The translations under genes were made by a program, and so were the position numbers. A DNA stretch of 64,000 bases from Parvibaculum sp. (GTDB lineage: Bacteria; Pseudomonadota; Alphaproteobacteria; Parvibaculales; Parvibaculaceae). Of this stretch, positions 31,097 through 39,534 are shown piece by piece; the first letter of the stretch is position 1; each line of letters starts with the position of its first letter. The stretch is taken from positions 1-64,000 of the forward strand of contig JAUSMV010000008.1 of NCBI GenBank assembly GCA_030645235.1, given 5' to 3'. Under the pieces are notes generated by a model that had not been told where the DNA came from, ran no database searches, and was given only the letters and a program-made list of their open reading frames with translations.

Positions 31097-32449
31097 TTAC
31101 GCCGCCTGCTGTTTCAGCTTTTCAATATCGGCCTGATAGGTCTGACCGGCCCAGTAATAATGAACCGCCGCCCAGACGCCGATAAAGCTCGTGAAGAACA
31201 ACGCCCAGCGCAGGCTTTCCACGCCGAAAGTGGGTTCCAGCGCGTCAGACAGCAGGCCTACGGTCAGCGGGCCGAAACCAAGCGCGATGAAGTTCAGCAC
31301 AAAGAGCATGACGGCAGAGGCAAGCGCCCGCATATGCGGCGGTGTCAGCGACTGGATCATCGCAAAGCTCGGCCCGAGATAGAAGGCGCCGAGCACTGAC
31401 GAGACGATATAGACCGGAATCATAATCGTAAGGTCAGACGACATATAGAAGATGATAAAAAGCGGCATGCCGACAATTTTAGCGACCGCAATCACCCAGG
31501 CATTCCAGCGCATATCCTTGCGCGACAAACGGTCAGCCAGATAACCGCCGATCACCGCGCCGGACCCGCCGACAAAACCGGCAGTGAGACCGAAGATCAA
31601 GCCGATCTCGGACATGTTAAGTCCAAGCGAGCGGGCAAAGAAGGACGGGCCAAAAATCAATCCGCCATAGCCCACGAAAGAGACGAGCGTGAGACCAATG
31701 ATGATGTGGCGCGCCGACCGCGTGGACCAGAGATGCACAAAAACTTTCCACAGGCCGACGAGATAGACCTTGAGAAGGCTCGTCGCAGGCGCGTTGGGTG
31801 AAGCGCCCAGCGCGGCCACCGGCAGACCGTCAATATGGCCGCGCGGCGGTTCGGCCATGGTGAAGCGCACAAGCGCCGCAATGATAAGGCCCGGCAGACC
31901 GACAACGAGAAATGTCGCGCGCCAGCCGTAATGCTGCACCACATAGCCGCCGACAACGAGACCGATCATGGCACCGGCATAAACGCCGACCGAATAAACG
32001 GCCATAGCGGTCGAGCGTTGCTCCTTGGGATACATGTCAGAGATCATCGAATGCGACGGCGGGCTGGAGCCAGCCTCGCCGATGCCGACGCCGATACGCG
32101 CCAGCGCCAATTGACCGAACGTGCCGGCCATGCCGCAGGCCGCTGTCATGCCGGACCAGACGGTAACGGCAAGCGCGATAATGTTGCGGCGGTTGCCACG
32201 GTCCGCCCACATGGCAATCGGCACGCCGAGCGTCGCATAAAAGACGGCAAAGACCAGACCGCCGAGAAGACCGAGCAGAGTGTCGCTGACCTGAAATGTC
32301 TCTTTGATCGAGGGCATCAGAATATTGATGATGCCGCGATCCACATGGCTTGATGTGTAAGCGAGCGTAAGCAGCAGAAGCGGATAATGTCTGGCAAAGC
32401 CGCTTCGTCGCTCAGGCGTGGCTGTGGCCGCGGTTGTCTGGTCTGTCAT
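31097..32449 (-). CDS. MFS transporter, spinster-like
   Basis: A 450-residue major facilitator with about 12 membrane helices. The early motif SHVDRGIINILMPSIKETF and the loop-2/3 signature ALGVPIAMWADRGNRRNII-type sequence (about 70-90) match the spinster group. RIGVGIGEAGSSPPSHSMIS is the conserved helix-4 region. Substrate unknown; relatives export lipids or organic acids. GGGGAGG precedes the chosen ATG. Divergent from two epoxide hydrolases, so a role in moving their substrate is possible but unproven. Confidence 0.85.
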   Translation of the reverse strand: MTDQTTAATATPERRSGFARHYPLLLLTLAYTSSHVDRGIINILMPSIKETFQVSDTLLGLLGGLVFAVFYATLGVPIAMWADRGNRRNIIALAVTVWSGMTAACGMAGTFGQLALARIGVGIGEAGSSPPSHSMISDMYPKEQRSTAMAVYSVGVYAGAMIGLVVGGYVVQHYGWRATFLVVGLPGLIIAALVRFTMAEPPRGHIDGLPVAALGASPNAPATSLLKVYLVGLWKVFVHLWSTRSARHIIIGLTLVSFVGYGGLIFGPSFFARSLGLNMSEIGLIFGLTAGFVGGSGAVIGGYLADRLSRKDMRWNAWVIAVAKIVGMPLFIIFYMSSDLTIMIPVYIVSSVLGAFYLGPSFAMIQSLTPPHMRALASAVMLFVLNFIALGFGPLTVGLLSDALEPTFGVESLRWALFFTSFIGVWAAVHYYWAGQTYQADIEKLKQQAA

Positions 32450-32606
32450 AGTGCCTCCCCGATAGAACTCTTTAAGTTTCTTTGGGCACACCTTAGAGAC
32501 GCAAAACCCCTACGGCAATCGTAAGCTCGGTTGCGGGCGGCTCCGCGACTGCCATAATGCGCGACCTGTAAGAACCAACAAAACACGCTTACGCCGAGGA
32601 ACGCTC

Positions 32607-33791
32607 ATGTCCGCACCCACCCCCTTCAAAGTCGATATTGCCCAATCGGTCCTCGACAAGATCAAAGCCAAAGTCGCGGCCTATGAGTGGCATGAAATGC
32701 CGGTGGTGCCCGAAGGCGGCAACCGCTGGGCCTATGGCACCGACATGGACTATATGCGCGAGCTTTGCGCCTATTGGCTCAAAACCTATGACTGGCGCAA
32801 GGCGGAAGCCACGCTCAACAAATTCCCGCAGTTCAAAACAACCGTGGACGGACAGGAAATCCATTTCATTCATGTGAAAGGATCAGGCGCAAATCCTGAG
32901 CCGCTGCTCCTCACGCATGGCTGGCCGGGTTCTGTTTTTGAATTCTTCGATGTGATCGAACCGCTCGCCCATCCTGAAAAATTCGGCGGCGACGCGAACG
33001 ATGGCGTGACGCTCATCATCCCGTCGCTGCCGGGCTATGGCTTTTCCGGCAAACCCAAAACACCCATCGGTCCCAAGGGCACAGCAGCGCTCTGGGACAA
33101 GCTGATGCGCGATGTGCTGGGCTACAAAACCTATATCGCGCAGGGCGGCGACTGGGGCTCGGTGGTGACAAGCTTCCTCGGCTACAATCATTCAACGCTG
33201 AAAGGCGGCGGTGCCAAAGCCATTCACCTCAACATGTTCGGCATGCGCCCGCCTGCGCTGCCCGAAACCGACGCCGAAAAACAATGGGCGGCAGGCGCTG
33301 GCATGATGTTTGAGCTTGAAGGCGCTTATCTGCGCTTGCAGATGACGAAGCCGCAAACCCTCTCCTACGGCATGATGGACAGTCCCGTCGGCGCCGCCGC
33401 CTGGATCGTCGAAAAGTTTCACGGCTGGTCGGACAAGCGCGGGCCGGACGGCAAGGAACATATCGAAAATGCCTTCACCAAGGACCAGCTCCTCACCAGC
33501 GTGATGATCTATCTCGTCACCGGCACCTTCAACACCGCCACATGGTACTATCGCGGCATGATGGAAGACGGCGGCAACAACATGGCCCCCGGTACCAGGA
33601 TCGACATTCCGGTCGGCATTGCCTGCTACCCCAAAGAGTTTCTGGTCTTTCCGCCGCGCACCATGATGGACAAGGGCTTCAACATTGTTCAGTGGACGGA
33701 GTTTGACCATGGCGGGCATTTTGCGGCGATGGAGACAGGCACCGTCTTTGCCGACGATGTGCGTAATTTCGTCAAAAAAGTGAAAAGCTAA
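32607..33791 (+). CDS. Epoxide hydrolase (mEH/EHN family), copy 1
   Basis: A 394-residue alpha/beta-fold epoxide hydrolase. The N-terminal EHN domain (1-90) wraps the fold. The oxyanion motif is HGWPG (104-108), the nucleophile Asp 182 is in GGDWGS and the catalytic His 371 is in GGHFAAME. All core residues are present, so it should open epoxides to diols; substrate unknown. GAGGAACG precedes the ATG. Its stop overlaps the start of a second family member by one base (TAATG), so they are cotranslated. Confidence 0.9.
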   Translation: MSAPTPFKVDIAQSVLDKIKAKVAAYEWHEMPVVPEGGNRWAYGTDMDYMRELCAYWLKTYDWRKAEATLNKFPQFKTTVDGQEIHFIHVKGSGANPEPLLLTHGWPGSVFEFFDVIEPLAHPEKFGGDANDGVTLIIPSLPGYGFSGKPKTPIGPKGTAALWDKLMRDVLGYKTYIAQGGDWGSVVTSFLGYNHSTLKGGGAKAIHLNMFGMRPPALPETDAEKQWAAGAGMMFELEGAYLRLQMTKPQTLSYGMMDSPVGAAAWIVEKFHGWSDKRGPDGKEHIENAFTKDQLLTSVMIYLVTGTFNTATWYYRGMMEDGGNNMAPGTRIDIPVGIACYPKEFLVFPPRTMMDKGFNIVQWTEFDHGGHFAAMETGTVFADDVRNFVKKVKS

Positions 33792-34990
33792 TGAGCCATC
33801 GCATCGTTCCCGCCGACCCGTTTGAAATTCGCGTCTCGGACGGCGAAATCGAAGACCTGAAACGACGCCTTGAGCGCACGCGCCTGCCCAACGAGCCGCA
33901 TGGCAACAGCCATTGGGCCTATGGCACCAACCTGTCCTATATGGAACGCCTGATTGAAACATGGCGCGACGATTTCGACTGGCGGGCGGCAGAGAAGTCC
34001 CTCAACCGCTTTCCGCAATATCGCGCCACGCTGACCGATGACGACGGCGAAGACCACGAAATTCACTTCATTTACGAACGAGGGTCGGGCCACAATGCGG
34101 TGCCGCTGATCCTGACGCATGGCTGGCCTTCGACCTTCCGCGAATTTCTCGATGTCGTGGACCCGCTGGCGCACCCTGAAAAATACGGCCGCTCCGGTCC
34201 CGCCTTTGACGTCATTGTACCCTCGCTGATCGGCTACGGCTTTTCATCGATCCCGCGCATTCCCATCGGACCTGCCGCCATCGCCGATCTCTGGCACCGG
34301 CTGATGACGCAAGTGCTGGGCTATGACAGCTATGCCGCGCAAGCCGGCGACTGGGGCAGCTTCGTCACTTCGCGTTTAGCGCTTCAGCATGCAGACGCCG
34401 TGCGCGCCATCCACCTGACCATGCTGCCGCTGCGCCCCTTCCTCAAACACGAGAGCCAAAAGCCCGTCAGCGAAGAGGAAGGCAAATGGATCAAAGAAAT
34501 GGGGCAATGGTGGAAACAGGAAGAGGGCTATCGCTCAATCCAGTCAACAAAGCCGATGGCGCTGGCGTTTGCGCTGATGGACAGCCCGGCGGGTCTTGCA
34601 GGCTGGCTCGCGGATAAATATTACCGCCTCGGCGATACCGACAAGACAACGACGATGGACGGCATGATCGCGCGTTTCCCCTTCGAAACGCTCCTGACCC
34701 AGCTTTCGATCTACTGGTTCACCGGCACGATCAATTCAGCCAACACGCTCTATAAGGCCGGGCCCGCCGAAGGGTCCGCACTGCTCAAAGCCGGAGAGAA
34801 AGTGACCGTGCCCGTCGCCTATTCTGAATATCCGATGGACACATTGCCCGTCACGCCGCGCTCATGGGCCGAACGCGGTTATAATATTCAGCGCTGGCGC
34901 ATCATGGAAAAAGGCGGCCACTTCGCGGCAATGGAAGAGCCGGAGCTTTTCGCCGACGATGTGCGCGATGCCTTTGCGGAAATGCTTTAG
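33791..34990 (+). CDS. Epoxide hydrolase (mEH/EHN family), copy 2
   Basis: A 399-residue paralogue of the preceding gene. EHN domain, HGWPST oxyanion motif (110-115), nucleophile Asp 187 in AGDWGS and catalytic His 377 in GGHFAAME are all intact. The two proteins clearly share the same backbone (both read HWAYGT or RWAYGT, then FDWR/YDWRKAE) but have diverged widely, so this is an old tandem duplication with likely different substrate ranges. Confidence 0.9.
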   Translation: MSHRIVPADPFEIRVSDGEIEDLKRRLERTRLPNEPHGNSHWAYGTNLSYMERLIETWRDDFDWRAAEKSLNRFPQYRATLTDDDGEDHEIHFIYERGSGHNAVPLILTHGWPSTFREFLDVVDPLAHPEKYGRSGPAFDVIVPSLIGYGFSSIPRIPIGPAAIADLWHRLMTQVLGYDSYAAQAGDWGSFVTSRLALQHADAVRAIHLTMLPLRPFLKHESQKPVSEEEGKWIKEMGQWWKQEEGYRSIQSTKPMALAFALMDSPAGLAGWLADKYYRLGDTDKTTTMDGMIARFPFETLLTQLSIYWFTGTINSANTLYKAGPAEGSALLKAGEKVTVPVAYSEYPMDTLPVTPRSWAERGYNIQRWRIMEKGGHFAAMEEPELFADDVRDAFAEML

Positions 34991-34995
34991 GCAGA

Positions 34996-35083
34996 CACGC
35001 CTGCGCCCCAAAACCTTGAGCGCCTGAGCGGGCACGCCTGCGCCCCAAAACCTTTTAGCGCCTAGGCGGGTACGCCAGCGCCA
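34996..35083. repeat. Degenerate 37-38 bp tandem repeat overlapping the PAS gene end
   Basis: ACGCCTGCGCCCCAAAACCTT occurs at about 34998 and again at about 35035 (20 of its bases are quoted elsewhere in shortened form). Both copies are followed by an AGCGCCT(G/A)GGCGGG-like segment. A third, decayed copy (TACGCCAGCGCCAATG) lies inside the last codons of the PAS protein gene. It looks like local slippage or duplication of that gene's 3' end. Confidence 0.6.
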
Positions 35084-35592
35084 ATGTCGATCCAGCGCAC
35101 ATCTTCAAAGCCCCGCACCTCGCGGGTCTCATCGCCGTCGAAGCCAACGGATTCAGTGGAGCCGAAATAAGAGATAATGAGCGGATGTCCCGACAAACGA
35201 TGGGACATCGGCAAGGACAGCACCTCGACTTGCGACAGAATACCGGATGCTTCGCGCGTTTTCAGGATCGATAGCCGTCCGCACGGGTGATTGATCTGAC
35301 GGTTCAGCATTTCAAGATAGGGCAGCCGTGCGGCTGGCGCGATGGAATCGAGATAATTGTGACCCGTCGGATCAATGCCCATGCGCTCGACGAGGTCCGT
35401 GCCGACAAGACGCATCTCAACGCGGTCCGGCGACACGATCTCAAGGATCGTGATGGCGGGCATGAGCTTATAGATGGCGGGTGGATTGAAGTCGCTGCGA
35501 TCCGGCAGGACGCCTGCCTTGGGCAAACTATCCCAGTATTCCATGAATTGCCGCGCACCGGCTGATTGAAGCAACTCCATCGCCAGCAACAT
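35062..35592 (-). CDS. PAS domain protein (PAS_5-like)
   Basis: A 176-residue soluble protein made of a single PAS-like domain: ARQFMEYWDSLPKAGVLPDR, then DFNPPAIYKLMPAITILEIV, then RLVGTDLVERMGIDPTGHNY. This matches the alphaproteobacterial PAS_5 group, often single-domain proteins of unknown signal. No output domain is attached, so it would act through a partner. The stop region coincides with a tandem repeat. Confidence 0.8.
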   Translation of the reverse strand: MLLAMELLQSAGARQFMEYWDSLPKAGVLPDRSDFNPPAIYKLMPAITILEIVSPDRVEMRLVGTDLVERMGIDPTGHNYLDSIAPAARLPYLEMLNRQINHPCGRLSILKTREASGILSQVEVLSLPMSHRLSGHPLIISYFGSTESVGFDGDETREVRGFEDVRWIDIGAGVPA

Positions 35593-35629
35593 TTGGGGCC
35601 AATCCCTTCGGACGCAGTCTTACTTCAGG

Positions 35630-36589
35630 TCAGGCAACACCGGTACGACCGATCGCAAGGAACTTTTCGCGGCGCAGACGCTTCAGCGTGGCGCGGTCGA
35701 GCTTATCGAGGCCGCGCAGCTCCGCCTCAATCGCGTCGCCCGTTTCCTTGATCATCTGATTGCGCTCACGATGCGCACCGCCGATAGGTTCAACAAGAAT
35801 ACGATCAATGACGCCGAGCTGAAGAAGGCTCTGCGCGGTGATCTTCATCGCATTGGCCATGTCCTGCGTCTTGTCCGCCGAACGCCAGAGAATGGACGCA
35901 CCGGCTTCGGGTGAGATCACAGAATAGACAGCATGTTCAAGCATCAGCACACGATTGGCGGTCGCCAGCGCCACAGCGCCGCCTGAACCGCCTTCACCGA
36001 TGATAACGGAGACGAGCGGCACACCAAGGCCAAGGCAGCAATCGGTCGAGCGCGCAATGGCTTCGGCCTGACCGCGCTCTTCGCCGCCGATACCGGGATA
36101 AGCACCTGCCGTATCGACGAGCGTGATGACGGGAATATCGAAACGGTCGGCAAGCTCCATCAGGCGCACAGCCTTGCGATAGCCTTCAGGCGTTGCCATA
36201 CCAAAATTGTGTTTGACGCGCGTCTGCGTGTCAGAGCCTTTTTCATGGCCCATGATCATCACAGAACGACCACGGAAACGGCCAAGGCCGCCGACAATCG
36301 CATAATCCTCACCGAACACACGGTCACCCGCAAGCGGCGTGAAATCTTCGATCAGACGCTCGGCATAATCGACAAAATGCGGGCGGCGCGGATGACGCGC
36401 GACCTGCACCTTTTGCCAGGGCGTCATGTCCTTGTAGGTTTCGGCCAGAAGCTGTTGGGCTTTTTGCTCAAGCTTTGAAATTTCGTCGCTGACGCTGACG
36501 GTGCTGTCCTTGGCGGCGAGAAGCTTCAGCTCCTGCACCTTGCCTTCGAGTTCAGCGATCGGTTTCTCAAAGTCGAGATATGTGTGCAT
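35630..36589 (-). CDS. accA: Acetyl-CoA carboxylase carboxyltransferase subunit alpha
   Basis: With AccD forms the carboxyltransferase that makes malonyl-CoA, the first step of fatty acid synthesis. 319 residues, with the AccA landmarks [47 protein letters not shown] and [12 protein letters not shown]. The complete enzyme partner genes are not in the window, as is usual in this class. Confidence 0.97.
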   Translation of the reverse strand: MHTYLDFEKPIAELEGKVQELKLLAAKDSTVSVSDEISKLEQKAQQLLAETYKDMTPWQKVQVARHPRRPHFVDYAERLIEDFTPLAGDRVFGEDYAIVGGLGRFRGRSVMIMGHEKGSDTQTRVKHNFGMATPEGYRKAVRLMELADRFDIPVITLVDTAGAYPGIGGEERGQAEAIARSTDCCLGLGVPLVSVIIGEGGSGGAVALATANRVLMLEHAVYSVISPEAGASILWRSADKTQDMANAMKITAQSLLQLGVIDRILVEPIGGAHRERNQMIKETGDAIEAELRGLDKLDRATLKRLRREKFLAIGRTGVA

Positions 36590-36911
36590 CGTACTCAGGG
36601 AATAGGCCCTTTCAACTTTCGAAAAAGCATATGAGGGACGGAAAAAGGCCGAGACTGAGCCCTCCCGCCCCGTTCCCTGATCTGCTCAGGAATTGGGCGG
36701 CACATTGGCTTTGACAGGCCATAATGTCAACCGTTGGACGCAATCTGCGGCCACTGCGGCGGCCTGCCCGCCCGGCCCGAGTGGCCCTTCCCCGGCGTTA
36801 ATGCTTTTCCATAAGGTAAATCTCCTGCCCCTGTCACAAAGACACGCACGGTCGCGTCTTGATGGGGAAGGCAGAGATTTGACTTTCCGGAGAGACGATC
36901 AGGGAGCGACC
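36590..36911. other. Intergenic region between accA and the ECF41 operon
   Basis: No gene is supported in this stretch of about 320 bp. It contains the divergent control regions; the only element recognised with confidence is the ECF41-type promoter described separately. Confidence 0.4.
36832..36858 (+). promoter_or_regulatory. ECF41-type sigma factor promoter
   Basis: TGTCACA (36832-36838), 16 bases, then CGTC (36855-36858). This is the consensus described for ECF41 sigma factors, and it lies about 50 bases upstream of the operon that encodes an ECF41 protein. It implies autoregulation. Confidence 0.65.
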
Positions 36912-37313
36912 ATGAGCAATAACAACAATACCAAGATCATTGTTTTAGCCATCACAGCAGCCTTTCTCGGCGGCAATGCGCTCTACATGCTGGCCGACCC
37001 GCTGGGCTGGTATGGCGCAGTGGACGGCGTGCCCGACACCGGCCCCTTCAACCCGCATTTTGTGCGCGACATCGGCGTCGCCTACCTCACCTGCGCCATC
37101 GCCACAGCAGCAAGCGCCAAATGGCTCCGTCAGGCCTTCACATTGATGAGTGTGGTGACACTGTTCCTCGGCCTTCATGCCTTATTGCATGTCTGGGACA
37201 TCGCGGCGGGGCGCTTGCCGCTCGACCATCTGATCCGCGATCTGCCGGGCGTCCTTGGCCCCTCCCTTGTCACCGGCTTTCTCGTCTGGTGGACGCGGCA
37301 TGAACGCGCTTAA
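36912..37313 (+). CDS. Small membrane protein of the ECF41 operon
   Basis: A 133-residue protein with about four membrane helices (IIVLAITAAFLGGNALYML; IGVAYLTCAIATAASAKW; FTLMSVVTLFLGLHALLHVW; VLGPSLVTGFLVWW) and a charged C-terminus. I do not recognise a named family. AGGGAG lies just before the ATG. It is first in an apparent three-gene operon with an AhpD-like protein and an ECF41 sigma factor and starts downstream of the matching promoter, so it is probably a regulon member. Confidence 0.75.
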   Translation: MSNNNNTKIIVLAITAAFLGGNALYMLADPLGWYGAVDGVPDTGPFNPHFVRDIGVAYLTCAIATAASAKWLRQAFTLMSVVTLFLGLHALLHVWDIAAGRLPLDHLIRDLPGVLGPSLVTGFLVWWTRHERA

Positions 37314-37330
37314 AATTGAAAGGACAGAAC

Positions 37331-37897
37331 ATGCTGAACGCATGGCTTGAAAAGCAATTTGTGAAAATGGAAAAACAGACGGGCGAGAGCGCAGACTTTG
37401 CGCGCGATCTGCGCCACGCCAGCCCCGGCGGTTTCTGGCGGTTTATATTTTTCACACCGATGGCAAACTATCGCCGCGCATTGCCGGTGGAGGCTTATGG
37501 CGTCGCAAAAATCGCCGCCGCACATTCGGAAGATTGCGGGCCCTGTCTGCAAACAACCGTCAATCTCGCCAGAGCCGACGGCGTCAGCGATGCGATCATC
37601 CGCGCAGCAGTACTGGGCGATGCCGGTGCCATGGACGAGCGCACAGGTACAGCTTTCCGCTTTGCCCGCGCGGTCTGCGCCCGTGACCTTGAAGCCGAAG
37701 AACTGCGCCCCAAACTCATCGAATGGTGGGGCGAGGCCGCTGTCGCAGAACTCGCGCTCGCGATTTGCGCGTCGCGCTTGTTTCCCACACTGAAACGCGG
37801 CCTCGGCCACGGTGAAGCCTGCATGCGCGTGACGGTCGGCAGAGAAACACTCGCCATCGGCGCACCGGCACGCCCAAACACGCATAAAGTGGCGTAA
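37331..37897 (+). CDS. Carboxymuconolactone decarboxylase/AhpD-like protein
   Basis: A 188-residue helical protein with the redox pair CGPC in AAAHSEDCGPCLQTTVNLA, as in AhpD-type alkylhydroperoxidases. Carboxymuconolactone decarboxylase-like genes are the commonest partners of ECF41 sigma factors. The physiological substrate is unknown. AAAGGACAG precedes the chosen ATG, and the next gene begins 8 bases downstream. Confidence 0.85.
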   Translation: MLNAWLEKQFVKMEKQTGESADFARDLRHASPGGFWRFIFFTPMANYRRALPVEAYGVAKIAAAHSEDCGPCLQTTVNLARADGVSDAIIRAAVLGDAGAMDERTGTAFRFARAVCARDLEAEELRPKLIEWWGEAAVAELALAICASRLFPTLKRGLGHGEACMRVTVGRETLAIGAPARPNTHKVA

Positions 37898-37905
37898 GAT
37901 AAAAC

Positions 37906-38823
37906 ATGCCCGTCGCACCAGAAACACATGCCGGAATTTTCGCCCGCCACCGCGCACGCGTCTTCGGTATTGCCTATCGCCTCACCGGCACAGTGAGCGA
38001 CGCCGAAGATGTGGTGCAGGAGACATGGCTGCGCTGGGCGGGCATTGATGCGTCTGAGATCAGATCACCGGAAGCCTGGCTCACCACCGTTGCAGGCCGC
38101 GTCGGGCTTGATCACTTGCGGCGCGTGAAGGCGCGGCGCGAAACCTATATCGGCCCGTGGTTGCCGGAACCTTTGGTGGAAGTCACGGGCGACATGGCAC
38201 AGCCGACACCGGAAGAACAATTATCACTCGCCGACGATGTCTCGGTGGCGCTTCTCCATATGCTCGAACGTTTAAAGCCCGAAGAGCGCACGGCTTTTCT
38301 GCTGCATGAAGCCTTTGACTATGACTATGGCGAACTGGCATCCCTCTTGGGCAAAACCGAAGCCGCCTGCCGCCAGATCGTGAGCCGTGCCAAACGCCGC
38401 GTCAACGAAGACCGCCCGCGCTTTCGCGCTGATGCGGCAGAGCATGAAAAATTGGCAGAAGCTTTTGCCGCCGCGCTGGCAAGCGCAAAGCCCGATGCGC
38501 TACTTGCCTGTCTCACGCCCGATGCCGTTCTCTATTCAGACGGCGGCGGCAAAGCGGCAGCCGCACTCAATCCAATTTACTCCGCCGAACATATCGTGCG
38601 CTTCTTCTTCGGCATCGCCAAAAAGTTCAACGTACCGCTCACCCCCCATCCCATCCGCCTCAGCGGACAACCGGGCTTTGCCTTGATCTATGAAGGCAGG
38701 CTTCATTCGCTGATGAGTGCGGATGTGAGCGAGGGGCGCGTCACCTCAATCTATCTGATGCGCAACCCCGACAAGCTCGCCCGCGCCGCTGAGGTCCTGG
38801 GCGTGGAACTGCTCGGAAGTTAA
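37906..38823 (+). CDS. ECF41-type RNA polymerase sigma factor (SigJ-like)
   Basis: A 305-residue extracytoplasmic-function sigma factor with a fused C-terminal SnoaL/NTF2-like domain instead of an anti-sigma factor. Sigma-2 (about 10-75: YRLTGTVSDAEDVVQETWLR) and sigma-4 (about 120-175: YGELASLLGKTEAACRQIVS) are complete. The ECF41 linker signature WLPEPLV and the C-terminal signatures DGGGK and NPDKL are both present; the extension is known to modulate activity in this family. It closes the membrane protein/AhpD-like operon. Confidence 0.92.
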   Translation: MPVAPETHAGIFARHRARVFGIAYRLTGTVSDAEDVVQETWLRWAGIDASEIRSPEAWLTTVAGRVGLDHLRRVKARRETYIGPWLPEPLVEVTGDMAQPTPEEQLSLADDVSVALLHMLERLKPEERTAFLLHEAFDYDYGELASLLGKTEAACRQIVSRAKRRVNEDRPRFRADAAEHEKLAEAFAAALASAKPDALLACLTPDAVLYSDGGGKAAAALNPIYSAEHIVRFFFGIAKKFNVPLTPHPIRLSGQPGFALIYEGRLHSLMSADVSEGRVTSIYLMRNPDKLARAAEVLGVELLGS

Positions 38824-38885
38824 CTCCTTCCACAGCACCGGCACGCTGACCGGATCTAAGTCGGGGATAGATTTATTTTTGCGCT

Positions 38886-39002
38886 CTGTCCCCGCCTGAG
38901 GATAGCCGTTAGCGCGCCACGCCCGGACACTCGACGAACTGACACACGATCTCTGCATGGAAACACTCGATCTCTTGCAAGAAATACTGAGTGTTTCGTG
39001 TC
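38886..39002 (-). repeat. 117-bp intergenic repeat, copy A
   Basis: Read on the minus strand this aligns over its full length, without net insertion or deletion, to a segment at 60982-61099. Shared blocks include TTTCTTGCAAGAGAT, TTTCCATGCAGAGATCGT and TTCGTCGAGTGT. It ends in a hairpin (CTATCCTC/GGGGACAG with one mismatch and one wobble). The core TCTTGCAAGA is a palindrome, enclosed in this copy by GAAACACTC/GAGTGTTTC. It occupies a gap between convergent genes. Confidence 0.75.
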
Positions 39003-39014
39003 ACTGAGAGCTGT

Positions 39015-39434
39015 TTATGTGAATTTAGCACGCGGGATAAGACGCACGGTCGATGTCGCCTTGGCCAGAACATTGCCCGTCTCATCCGTCAATTTGCCTT
39101 CAAGAAACACCGTCGAGCGCCCCTTTTGCTCGATCCATGCCTCCGCCGTGACGATGCCCGGAGCGGCAGGTTTGAAGAAACTCACTTTGATTTCAAGGGA
39201 CATCGGCACAAATTCAAAATTCGTCGCCGCCATTGTCGCATGCGCCATCGCCGCATCAATCCAGCCCGTCACGAAGCCGCCTTGCGCGACACCGCCTGAA
39301 TGACACATGTGAAGACCGCACTGATATTCAATGACGGCGCGTCCGGCATTTCCGTCAATTGAAACAACACGAACCTGTCCCAAAGATTTTCCAAGCTCAC
39401 CGGCATCACGCGGTTTTGTCTCGCTCATACTCAT
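39015..39434 (-). CDS. PaaI family hotdog thioesterase
   Basis: A 139-residue acyl-CoA thioesterase-like protein. The hotdog helix motif HSGGVAQGGFVTGWIDAAM, with the conserved Gly-rich turn and acidic residue, matches PaaI/YbgC-type enzymes, which hydrolyse acyl- or aryl-CoA. Substrate unknown. TTTGGAG lies before the chosen ATG; a TTG three codons upstream is less likely. Confidence 0.85.
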   Translation of the reverse strand: MSMSETKPRDAGELGKSLGQVRVVSIDGNAGRAVIEYQCGLHMCHSGGVAQGGFVTGWIDAAMAHATMAATNFEFVPMSLEIKVSFFKPAAPGIVTAEAWIEQKGRSTVFLEGKLTDETGNVLAKATSTVRLIPRAKFT

Positions 39435-39534
39435 AGTCTCCAAATTTCATTTGGCGAGACCATAAAGAAAGTGGCCACCTGCGTCGATGAACACAGATGG
39501 CCACAGGCTTTGCAAAATTGACGAGGAAGAACGT

